In this document: in pieces, positions 30,386 through 38,215 of the stretch
Layout of the letters: every line of letters begins with the position of its first letter
How positions within the stretch are numbered: the stretch's first letter is position 1
Virus record (IMG/VR): IMGVR_UViG_3300032163_000012
Span: 1-64,000 of that record
Direction: 5' to 3' (one strand)
DNA from: a virus
Length of the DNA: 64,000 nucleotides
Position numbers and translations under genes: made by a program
The notes under the pieces: generated by a model
Told to the model about the DNA's origin: nothing
What the model saw: the letters and a program-made list of their open reading frames with translations, nothing else
Database searches by the model: none

Positions 30386-30975
30386 TGAGCGACCAAACAA
30401 TGCGCGACGACGATGCCTTGGCCGGCGAGGGCGGACAGCCGTCGACAATCATCCTGTCGGATGCCGTCGACCACGTGCATCAGATGCCGGAGCAGTGGCT
30501 TCGCGCTCGAGTGCGCGGCTGGCTCGAGCGCATCGAATCGCCGGATCTGGCTTTTTGGGTTGGAACATACACCGCCGACGGCCGCTGGATCTTCTGCAGC
30601 TCGAACGCTGACACCTGGGCGCCAAAGCCGTACCGGCAAGAATACGCCATGAACGTGTGCCGATACATCAACAAGCAGTGCTCGATGGGCGGCGCCTGGC
30701 TGGTTGGCTGGATCCGCGGCGGGCGCGAGTTTTACCTGCTCTACAAGGATGCCGACGGCGACCTGCAGATCCCGATCGAGTGCGACAAACCGTTCATCGT
30801 TTTGCAGAAATATACCGTGTTCGACTGGGAAAACCATTGCCAAGCCGCATTAGGTGTATATTCCGAGCATAAGAGGGCGCTCGAAATGTCGAATTCTCAA
30901 CAGGTGAAGGTGGCGCAGGGCGAGCGGACGAGTCCGCAGCATCTGGATTCCGTGCCGCGGGTGAATATACTGTGA
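30382..30975 (+). CDS. Hypothetical protein (197 aa)
   Basis: This starts in an ATGA overlap; a second ATG follows directly. The central part is strand-rich and aromatic (LAFWVGTYTADGRWIFCSSNADTW, then GGAWLVGWIRGGREFYLLYKDADGD). The C-terminus is polar. No family recognised. It is the last gene before the scaffold-capsid block. Confidence 0.55.
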   Translation: MMSDQTMRDDDALAGEGGQPSTIILSDAVDHVHQMPEQWLRARVRGWLERIESPDLAFWVGTYTADGRWIFCSSNADTWAPKPYRQEYAMNVCRYINKQCSMGGAWLVGWIRGGREFYLLYKDADGDLQIPIECDKPFIVLQKYTVFDWENHCQAALGVYSEHKRALEMSNSQQVKVAQGERTSPQHLDSVPRVNIL

Positions 30976-31084
30976 CGACATTTCGACATAACGATTTCGT
31001 GTTACCCCGTGGCCGGGGGCAATCGGGCCAATTGCGCGCCGGGGCGTCATCCCCAGCAAGGCGTCGCCGGCCATCGGGCGTGTC

Positions 31085-31098
31085 GGGTGGATCCACCC
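31085..31098. repeat. Perfect 14-bp palindrome upstream of scaffold gene
   Basis: GGGTGGATCCACCC lies 19 bases before the scaffold ATG in a 142-nt gap (30976-31117). The gap also holds further GC-rich self-complementary runs. It may be an operator or a structure controlling the capsid operon; no sigma70 promoter is visible in the gap. Confidence 0.4.
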
Positions 31099-31117
31099 TG
31101 TAAATAAAGGACAAGTC

Positions 31118-32266
31118 ATGGACCAGAACGCAGATACCACCAACACCGATACACCTGCCAAGGCTGCAATCGCGCAAGCCGCGGCCGAAGGTACTCCTCC
31201 TGGGGCAGCCGCTCCGGCAGAGTCGAGCGCAGCGGGGGCGGCCAAGACGGCGCCCGACAATCCGTTTGCGGCCGAGGACGCCGAACTGGCAGCGCTCGAG
31301 GCTCAGGCCAAGGCCGAACCGAAGCAAGGGGGCAAGGAACCGGAGAAGGGTGCTGTTGCTGCAGATGAACCGGGTGCGGGGAAAGAGTCAGGCACCGAGG
31401 CGGCCACTACGGCTACAGCGGCAGCAGGACATAACGCCTCCACAGCGGCCATCGTGGCACTGCGAAAAGCGAATTCGGAGTTGAAGGGCGCCTTGCTTGT
31501 CAAGGAAGGCGAAAATCGTGTGCTCAAGACGCTGGTTGACCCCGGGAAGTTCGCCGATGAGGCGGGCGGTACCCAGGCAGCGGCGGCGGAGATCGCGCCC
31601 GAGGAACAGGAATTGCAGGCTCTGGCAGCCGAGCGCGTCAGGATCGCCGAGGAAGTCGACGGCGGCCGGATGACGATGCGCGAGTATGCCGAAAAGACGA
31701 ACGAGATCCAGGCGCGCGAGCGCACGCTGGCTGCACTGCAGACGGAGCAGATCATCGCTGCGAACGCCCAGCCGGCCAACGATCTTGGTTTGCAGGAGCA
31801 TGTGACCACCCTGGTCCAGAGATATCCGATTCTCAATTCGTTGACAGCGGCCCAACTCAAGCCGTTCGAACAGATCGCTTACGAGCAAGCCACCATGGAG
31901 GGGAAACCCATTCAGGCCGGCCCGCTCGGAACCAAGGATTTGCGAGAGCGTATGGGTGCCTTGGCCACCAGAGTCTACGGTCAACCGGCGGCAGAAGGTG
32001 CGGCAACAGGCGGGACAGGTGTGGCGACTGGTTCAACGGTATCGGGGCAGCCAACGGCTGCGGAGCGCGAGGCGAAACTCACGCTTGCGGGGAATCACCC
32101 TCCGAATATCGGCGCTACAGGCTCCGGGGCTACCGGCGGCGAGCCATCAGAGGCTCAGGCAACAGCGGCCCTTGCTCAAGGCGAGGACGCGGCCATCCGT
32201 TGGTTAGAGTCAAACCCTGGTTTTGTCCAGAAGCAGATGGGGAAATCCGTCCGCTTGACACGCTGA
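31118..32266 (+). CDS. Capsid scaffold protein
   Basis: This 382-residue protein lies directly before the major capsid gene. Its first 110 residues are Ala/Pro/Glu/Lys-rich and disordered. The middle is coiled coil (ALRKANSELKGALLVKEGENRVLKTL, then EEQELQALAAERVRIAEEV and TEQIIAANAQ). The C-terminus is Gly/Ala-rich, then basic (FVQKQMGKSVRLTR), as in scaffolds that bind capsid through a basic end. Position and composition support the call; sequence similarity cannot be tested here. Confidence 0.7.
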   Translation: MDQNADTTNTDTPAKAAIAQAAAEGTPPGAAAPAESSAAGAAKTAPDNPFAAEDAELAALEAQAKAEPKQGGKEPEKGAVAADEPGAGKESGTEAATTATAAAGHNASTAAIVALRKANSELKGALLVKEGENRVLKTLVDPGKFADEAGGTQAAAAEIAPEEQELQALAAERVRIAEEVDGGRMTMREYAEKTNEIQARERTLAALQTEQIIAANAQPANDLGLQEHVTTLVQRYPILNSLTAAQLKPFEQIAYEQATMEGKPIQAGPLGTKDLRERMGALATRVYGQPAAEGAATGGTGVATGSTVSGQPTAAEREAKLTLAGNHPPNIGATGSGATGGEPSEAQATAALAQGEDAAIRWLESNPGFVQKQMGKSVRLTR

Positions 32267-32283
32267 AAAAAAGGAACCAAGTC

Positions 32284-33402
32284 ATGGCACTTACCGACTT
32301 CGGCTCACTGACGGACATTCAGAAGAAGATCTACTCGCTCCACGTTTCCAAGCAGGGGCGCGACGACAACTTTTGGATGTCGAACGGGTTCATGGGTAAT
32401 TCCACCGATGACACGTCAAAGCCGATTCAGAAAATAACCGAACTCACCAAGACGGAAAAGGGAACCCAGGCGGTCATGCCGCTGATCGGGGACATTTCCG
32501 GCGGTGTGGTCGGCGACAACCTGCTCGAAGGAAACGAGCAACCCATCCTGGCGGACGCCCAGACCATCCAGATCGACCAGCTACGCAATGGCTGCCGGTC
32601 CAAGGGTCGGATGTCCGAACAGGCAACAGTGATTCGCTTCCGGGTGCAGGCGCGCGATGTGCTCGCATTCTGGCTGGCGGACCTGATCGACGAACTGCTG
32701 TTCCTGGTGGCCGCTGGCCGCGCCTTCACGTTGAATACCGACGGGTCGACGCGCTCAACCAGCCAGATCCCATCGCTCGCCTTCGCTGGCGACGTGGCGG
32801 CAGCCTCGACGAACCGGATCATGTACGCCGGTTCGGCAACATCGGAAAATACGATTACCACGGCTGACACCTGCACCTGGGATCTGGTGACCCAGGCGAA
32901 GGCGTTTGCCAAGCGTAAGCGCATCCGTCCGATCCGCGCAGGCGGCAAGTCCTACTACATCCTGGTGCTCTCGACCGAGCAGTGCCGCGATCTGGAAAAG
33001 ACTTCCGACTACAAGGCGATTCAGGCGCAAGCCATGCCGCGCGGGATGGACAATCCGCTGTTCAACAACGCGAAGAAGGTCATCAACGAAGTCGTGATCT
33101 ACGACCACCAGAAGGTGTTCAACACCCTCGGTCTTGGTTCCGGCTCGCGTTGGGGCGCTGCTTCAACCGTCCACGGCGCTCAGGCTTTCCTGATGGGCGC
33201 GCAGGCAATGGGCTACGCAGCCCTGGACGACGGTACCCCGGGCATGGACGAGTCGGACAACACCGACTACGGCAACCGCCCCGCCCTGGGGATTCATCGC
33301 ATCATCGGCATGCTCAAGCCACAGTACAAGTCGAAATACGACGCCAACGCCCGCGAGGACTATGGCATCGTTTCGATCAAAACTGCAGCCGCGGCAAACT
33401 AG
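32284..33402 (+). CDS. Major capsid protein (N4-gp56 family)
   Basis: ATG 32284 gives 372 residues. The sequence has the N4-gp56 family pattern: SLHVSKQGRDDNFWMSNGFMG, MPLIGDISGGVVGDNLLEGNE, DQLRNGCRSKGRMSEQATVIRFR, FWLADLIDELLFLVAAGRAF, and SYYILVLSTEQCRDLEKTSDY, then a late NRPALGIHRIIGMLK. Length is typical (about 370-400). It forms the icosahedral shell with an HK97-type fold by family knowledge. Ribosome binding site AAAGGAACC. Confidence 0.88.
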   Translation: MALTDFGSLTDIQKKIYSLHVSKQGRDDNFWMSNGFMGNSTDDTSKPIQKITELTKTEKGTQAVMPLIGDISGGVVGDNLLEGNEQPILADAQTIQIDQLRNGCRSKGRMSEQATVIRFRVQARDVLAFWLADLIDELLFLVAAGRAFTLNTDGSTRSTSQIPSLAFAGDVAAASTNRIMYAGSATSENTITTADTCTWDLVTQAKAFAKRKRIRPIRAGGKSYYILVLSTEQCRDLEKTSDYKAIQAQAMPRGMDNPLFNNAKKVINEVVIYDHQKVFNTLGLGSGSRWGAASTVHGAQAFLMGAQAMGYAALDDGTPGMDESDNTDYGNRPALGIHRIIGMLKPQYKSKYDANAREDYGIVSIKTAAAAN

Positions 33403-33417
33403 GAGAAGGAGAAGATC

Positions 33418-34122
33418 ATGCAAAAATTCAAAATCCAACTCCAGGATCGTCCGATCGGAGCGTTTGCCGGACCAGCCATCATCGGTGCCGGCGGCAAGTG
33501 CCTCGTTACCGCTGCAGGCTCCCAGGCGAAAGCCACCCTGTACGACAAAGCTGGTGCTGTATTGGCCAATCCCGTTTCCTTCACCAGGGGCGGCGCGGAA
33601 TTCTACACGGCCAACACGGTAGCTGCGGTGGACCTTTTCATCATCACCGGCGAAGGCTATGCCACGCAACTGTGGAGCGTCGGTCCTGACGAAATCAATG
33701 AAGTCCCGATAAACAGGGACAGCCGGAGCGGTGTGATTGTGTTTCCGTTCAGCATTGCGGATCAGATCGCGGACGCTACCGAGGTTGACACCGGGCTCGA
33801 TCTTGTCGTCGGGATGGTCTTGCAGCCATTCCCCTACTTCAAGGTCGTTACGGTCGACGCAACCGAAACGATCGACGTCGGTACGGGAGAGGTTCACCCG
33901 GTCGATGGTGGCGACGCGAACGGGTTTATCACCTTGGGCGTGCTCGATACCGCAGGGCTTGTCGGTGATACCGGCAGCGCTCTTTTGAACGCGGTCGAGT
34001 ACATTGCCCCGGCGTACAGTTTGACCTGGACGTTGACGACAGGCGCCGACACGGCAACGGGATATGTGTTCCTGCCGTACCGGCTGCTGAACACCGGCTC
34101 GCCGATCATCACCCAGTCGTAA
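33418..34122 (+). CDS. Capsid-adjacent virion protein, possible head decoration (234 aa)
   Basis: This 234-residue strand-rich protein follows the major capsid gene. The first 100 residues look like a beta-sandwich (IGAFAGPAIIGAGGKCLVTAAGSQAKATLYDKAGAVL), with a second beta domain from about residue 120 (VVTVDATETIDVGTG, then TLTTGADTATGYVFLPYRLL). Position between capsid and a terminator suggests a head decoration or fibre role at high copy. No family is named with confidence. Confidence 0.6.
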   Translation: MQKFKIQLQDRPIGAFAGPAIIGAGGKCLVTAAGSQAKATLYDKAGAVLANPVSFTRGGAEFYTANTVAAVDLFIITGEGYATQLWSVGPDEINEVPINRDSRSGVIVFPFSIADQIADATEVDTGLDLVVGMVLQPFPYFKVVTVDATETIDVGTGEVHPVDGGDANGFITLGVLDTAGLVGDTGSALLNAVEYIAPAYSLTWTLTTGADTATGYVFLPYRLLNTGSPIITQS

Positions 34123-34144
34123 GGGCGAAAAGCGGGCACTTGAC

Positions 34145-34177
34145 ACGGGAACCCGGGCAACCTGGTTCCCGTTTTTT
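34145..34177 (+). terminator. Rho-independent terminator after capsid genes
   Basis: A 9-bp stem (ACGGGAACC paired with GGTTCCCGT) with a 10-nt loop is followed by a T run. It lies in the middle of the late operon, just after the capsid and decoration genes, so it probably reduces transcription of downstream genes. The sequence reads partly as a weak terminator on the minus strand too. Confidence 0.8.
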
Positions 34178-34200
34178 CAACCGTGAAGTGAAGGAGCACC

Positions 34201-34776
34201 ATGAACACCGAAACCCAAGCTGCAGAAAGCGCAACCAAGGCCAAGGCCGGCACCTACACGGTGTTCGACCTGAATCAACGCGGGGATCTGCCGCGCCGGC
34301 ACGACGTCATCGTGCGCATGTACAAGGACGGATCTGAACCGGAAACCATTCCCTATCTTCTTTTCAGCAACAAAGGCTGTACCATGCCGATGGAGCACGC
34401 ATACGTGTTTCTGTCGGATCCCGCATTCAAGGTAGTCGGTCCAACTGGAATCCGTATACCGTGGATCCAAAAAATGGACCTGTCCAAGCCGCTCAAGGCG
34501 CTGGCCGTCGACGAGGTAGTGGTCAAGTACCAGTACCTGGCGCGCGACTACCTGTTCAAGCTGGTCAAGATGCTGCCCGGCTCCGAGGACGTGAAGCAGA
34601 ATGCCACGTCAGACGAACTGGCCGCGCACATGGTCAAGTGGCGCCAGAGCCTGGTCGGCATGACCGACGGCGAGCGGCACCTGGCTGAAATGATGGGCCA
34701 AGGCGAACTGGGCGGCGGCATGGATGCCAAGATGCTCGATTCCATGTTCCCTGGCAGCGATCGCAAAGTCGCGTAG
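34201..34776 (+). CDS. Conserved late protein (191 aa)
   Basis: ATG 34201 follows AAGGAG. The protein has a first domain with HDVIVRMYKDGSEPETIPYLLFSNKGCTMPMEHAYVFLSDPAFKV. A helical C-terminal part with DELAAHMVKWRQSLVGMTDGERHLAEMMGQG follows. No family recognised. It is the first gene after the terminator and before the connector, so a head-completion or structural role is inferred only from place. Confidence 0.6.
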   Translation: MNTETQAAESATKAKAGTYTVFDLNQRGDLPRRHDVIVRMYKDGSEPETIPYLLFSNKGCTMPMEHAYVFLSDPAFKVVGPTGIRIPWIQKMDLSKPLKALAVDEVVVKYQYLARDYLFKLVKMLPGSEDVKQNATSDELAAHMVKWRQSLVGMTDGERHLAEMMGQGELGGGMDAKMLDSMFPGSDRKVA

Positions 34777-34785
34777 GAGTACATC

Positions 34786-35358
34786 GTGGAGAAGCGTTTT
34801 GAGAGCGTCATAGACCTGAAAGGGAACGCCGTAGAAGGCGCAACCGTGCGGGTGCAGGCTTACCCTGCCGGAACGCTTTCCACGATCTATTCAGACAGCC
34901 TGGGCGTGACGGCAATACCGAACCCGCTCACGACGGACGAGAACGGCGCCTTCGAGTATTACGCCGCGGACGGCCACTACTCCTGGGTCATCACCACGAA
35001 CATCGACACCAAGACGATCAACGATATCGTGCACGGATCCGGCGGCGGGGATGCTGAGTCGTTCTTCGTGGCGACCGGCACAGGCGATGCCATGATTATT
35101 GCCGCGTTTCCGACTGGGTTTGCCCTGGCCGACGGCGACGAGATCCGCGTGCGCGCGGTGGGCGAGAACACCATCACGGCGCCAACGATCAGCCTGCCGG
35201 TCATCGGCGTGCTCACGATCTACAAGAACGGCGGCGGTGCACTGAACGAGCAGCAGGGCGGGCAGGCCGGAACTGGCGACATCCACGGCGCCGGGCACGA
35301 AATCACGCTGCGCTATCGCGCGAGCCCTGAGCGCATGGAACTTATCGGGGTGATCTGA
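34786..35358 (+). CDS. Virion protein, fibre/adhesin-like (190 aa, GTG start)
   Basis: GTG 34786 follows AGGAG. The first 75 residues have the carboxypeptidase-regulatory or prealbumin-like beta pattern (FESVIDLKGNAVEGATVRVQAY, then LTTDENGAFEYYAADGHYSWVI), common at tail fibre N-termini. The second half is also strand-rich (FFVATGTGDAMIIAAFPTGFALADGDEIRVRA). It may be a short fibre or spike-attachment protein. It ends in an ATGA-type overlap with the gp4-like gene. Confidence 0.6.
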   Translation: MEKRFESVIDLKGNAVEGATVRVQAYPAGTLSTIYSDSLGVTAIPNPLTTDENGAFEYYAADGHYSWVITTNIDTKTINDIVHGSGGGDAESFFVATGTGDAMIIAAFPTGFALADGDEIRVRAVGENTITAPTISLPVIGVLTIYKNGGGALNEQQGGQAGTGDIHGAGHEITLRYRASPERMELIGVI

Positions 35359-36137
35359 TGGCTATCCCAGTCGATTCCAGCCAGAACGCCGCTACACCGC
35401 TCCCTGTATGGATGCTGTCAGCGGTCGAGGTTGGCGAGCGCGCGCTGCGCAAGGTGGGCGCTTTCTCTATCAACGACGAAGCGGCAGATCCGGACGAGCT
35501 TGACGAAACGCTGCGTTGGCTGGACATGATCGTGGCCGAGGTCACCGGCACGCGGCGCTGCTACTGGCTCTCGCCGGCAACAGTTACGTTCGACTGGCCG
35601 GCGGCCGAGGCGAGCGTGGTCCTGGCCGACCAGATGGGGGCGGACTATCCGCCTACCGGCATCCTGTTTCCGGTGCGCGCGTGGCGCGTCGATGTCACTA
35701 CCGGGCTGCGCCAGGCTGAGATCGAGCTTTGTAGGCGCAAGAAGTACGAGGCGAAGTCGAACCTAGCAACGGCAGGCTCCCCGGAGATCCTGTTCATCGA
35801 TCGTCTGGTGCAGGAGCAACGCGCCTACGTGTGGCCGGTTCCGAGTACCGCTGACGTGTGGCAGATCGCGCTCGAGTTCCAGACCTACTCGCGCTCCGTT
35901 CTTGGCGAGCAAGGCGGAGAGCAGTCGGGTGATGTTCCGCACGGATTCGACCAAACCTGGCAGCTTTGGATGGTGACGCGCCTTGCCGCCGAGATTGGCG
36001 ATGGCCCGGTGAAGCGCCTGGATGCGTCCACTATCAGGGATTGGCGCACCCTGGCCGACGGGTATCTCTCCGCGCTTCTTTACCATAATCGTGAAAAGAA
36101 CAATCGGCCGTTTCAAACGCGCCGGTACGGGGGTTGA
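35358..36137 (+). CDS. Head-tail connector, P22 gp4-like
   Basis: This 259-residue helical protein has EVGERALRKVGAFSINDEAADPDELDETLRWLDMIVAEVTGTRRCYWL, the conserved start of P22-gp4-like tail accessory factors (alpha-helical ring below the portal). Later PVRAWRVDVTTG, SPEILFIDRLVQEQ and WMVTRLAAEIGDGP fit the family. It binds the portal and serves as the base for the needle (40107-41519) and spikes. Normal gp4 is about 166 residues, so this is a longer version, as in Bcep22-like phages (recall). Confidence 0.7.
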   Translation: MAIPVDSSQNAATPLPVWMLSAVEVGERALRKVGAFSINDEAADPDELDETLRWLDMIVAEVTGTRRCYWLSPATVTFDWPAAEASVVLADQMGADYPPTGILFPVRAWRVDVTTGLRQAEIELCRRKKYEAKSNLATAGSPEILFIDRLVQEQRAYVWPVPSTADVWQIALEFQTYSRSVLGEQGGEQSGDVPHGFDQTWQLWMVTRLAAEIGDGPVKRLDASTIRDWRTLADGYLSALLYHNREKNNRPFQTRRYGG

Positions 36138-36139
36138 CC

Positions 36140-38200
36140 ATGCCTGTGCGCACGCCGATCAGGGATTTTGAACTAGCAAATCCACTCTACAAAAACGCTG
36201 TTGTCGCCTTTTTCACGGTAGCAAGCGGAGTCAAAACATCAACTCTTGCCAACCTGTATTCAGGACCATCTGCCGTAGCGCAACTACCAAACCCCCAAAA
36301 GCTGAATAGCCAGGGCCAATTCAAGCAGGCCGTCTACATCCAGGACCAGGTGATAGGGTCGGTTACCGGGATCTCGGTGCCGGGGCATGACACCGCAATT
36401 CACTCTCCATCGCCAATTTTCCGGGTAGAGCAAAGCACAGGGGAATTCCAGTATTCCTACGACGGCGGGCTAACCTATAGCGACTCCGGCGATTCCATCT
36501 TTTTCAACCGCGGGAACTGGGCCACTGGTAGCGCGTATCGCCGCAACGACATGGTAGCTGTGTCCGGCACCACTTACATCTGCCTCGTAGCGCACATGTC
36601 CGGGGTGTTTGCAACAGACTTGGCCGCAGATAAATGGCAGCCATTTGGCATCCAAGAGGATAACCTGCTTATCCCCGCCTTTCGCTTTGGCATTGTTGCC
36701 GACGGAACCGACCAGACTACCGAGCTGATTGCTGCGCTCGCTAGTGGGGAGAATATCGTACTGCCACGCGGCATCATCGGGATCGACGGCGATGCAGCGA
36801 TCACGTTCCCCTATGCGCAGCAAGGGCAAAAGCTAATCGGCGCAGGCACGACGGACGTAGCAAACTATCCGGCGCGTGGAACCGTGTTAAAGCGGCTGAC
36901 CGGCACCGGGCCGATGCTCACGGTTGCTACCTATACCGAGGGCATCGAGATCGCTGGGTTTTGTTTCGATCAGAACGGACTCGGTGGCGAAGCCATCAAG
37001 ACCGGGATGCACAGTAGCTACCTTCACGATCTCGTAGTCCACAATCAGGCGGTGACCTATGGCGTCTTAGGTACGGGCATGAACCTGTCCACGGCGGAAC
37101 GCATCCGGTTCACCGGGACGTGCTACGGCGGGTGGAAGTTTGACGACACAGCGGGCGTAGGCTACGGGGCACTCAACAGCGAGTTCAATAAGATTGTCAT
37201 GGGGCAAGCCACCGCTGCGCTCTCCGCCTACGGGCTGAGTATAGAGAAATCTACCACGCTGACGTTCAACGATTACCTCATCCAGGGAGGAAAGGGTGTC
37301 TCACTCTCTAACGGAATTGAGTGCATCACGTTCAACCAAATGCGCGCGGAACTGGACGGACAATTCGAACTGCTTGTTGCTGACGGTACGGTAGGCGGCA
37401 TCGTCAGACTTTCTCTCAACGATGCCCGGGTAACGCAGACTGGGACGAGCGCGGGCGCGAAAGCCTTCCTTGACCTGAAAACGGTCAGAGGATTCAAGAT
37501 GAACGGGTTCCGCGCCGCCGATGAAGTATCTGCCGCCGGGCGACCCTATGTGAAGATGGACGGCCTAACCGGCGCGAGTTTCCGCGACATCACCCTAACC
37601 AACAGTTCCGGCAACGCGCACAAGTTCCTCTCCTGCTCAGGCACGCGCTCCGATCAGACCGTTATGGAAAACGCTGACGTTACCAGCGGCACCGTGACAT
37701 GCGACATGAAAACGAGCGGCCTGGACTATCGCAACACGAACATTCCGATTACGTTCAACGCGGCGAGCCAGTTGACGATGGTGCGCCAAAGCTCCGGGAC
37801 GGTTGACACGACCAACAACTCCAATGGGATCATCCTTGAGGGCCAGATCGGGCCCGTTACGGATGCAAGTTTCTCTGCCTCACGTGTTGGATTCGCTGGT
37901 GTCGTGTCGGCAATGCCGACAAAGATCGCGTCTACTGCCGCGCTCCCGCTTACGCACCTGTCTACAGACCCAACCGGAAACGAATACACCATTACCGGGG
38001 TTGCGGCCATCACTTCGATCACTGCTGCCACTAGCATCCCGGGGCGCTTTGTGACGCTGCACTTTGAGGACATCCTGACCTTCACCGATGGGAACAACCT
38101 GATTCTCGCCGGGAACTTCGTCACATCTGCCGGCGATACGATCACGCTGTCGTGCAACGAGGCCGGAAAGTGGGAAGAAAAAAGCCGCAGCGCGAACTAG
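36140..38200 (+). CDS. Tail spike with pectate-lyase-type beta-helix
   Basis: ATG 36140 gives 686 residues; a TTG six bases upstream is possible. The N-terminus (MPVRTPIRDFELANPLYKNAVVAFFTV) is an adaptor domain. A middle RFGIVADGTDQTTELIAALASGENIVLPRGIIGI is the classic start of a pectate-lyase-type right-handed beta-helix, and NTNI/TFNA-like turns follow. The C-terminus contains ITSITAATSIPGRFVTLHFEDILTF, a motif of spike ends. It probably binds or depolymerises host surface polysaccharide; the enzymatic residues are not identified. Placed between gp4-like and needle genes. Confidence 0.8.
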   Translation: MPVRTPIRDFELANPLYKNAVVAFFTVASGVKTSTLANLYSGPSAVAQLPNPQKLNSQGQFKQAVYIQDQVIGSVTGISVPGHDTAIHSPSPIFRVEQSTGEFQYSYDGGLTYSDSGDSIFFNRGNWATGSAYRRNDMVAVSGTTYICLVAHMSGVFATDLAADKWQPFGIQEDNLLIPAFRFGIVADGTDQTTELIAALASGENIVLPRGIIGIDGDAAITFPYAQQGQKLIGAGTTDVANYPARGTVLKRLTGTGPMLTVATYTEGIEIAGFCFDQNGLGGEAIKTGMHSSYLHDLVVHNQAVTYGVLGTGMNLSTAERIRFTGTCYGGWKFDDTAGVGYGALNSEFNKIVMGQATAALSAYGLSIEKSTTLTFNDYLIQGGKGVSLSNGIECITFNQMRAELDGQFELLVADGTVGGIVRLSLNDARVTQTGTSAGAKAFLDLKTVRGFKMNGFRAADEVSAAGRPYVKMDGLTGASFRDITLTNSSGNAHKFLSCSGTRSDQTVMENADVTSGTVTCDMKTSGLDYRNTNIPITFNAASQLTMVRQSSGTVDTTNNSNGIILEGQIGPVTDASFSASRVGFAGVVSAMPTKIASTAALPLTHLSTDPTGNEYTITGVAAITSITAATSIPGRFVTLHFEDILTFTDGNNLILAGNFVTSAGDTITLSCNEAGKWEEKSRSAN

Positions 38201-38215
38201 AAAGAGGCTAAGACC

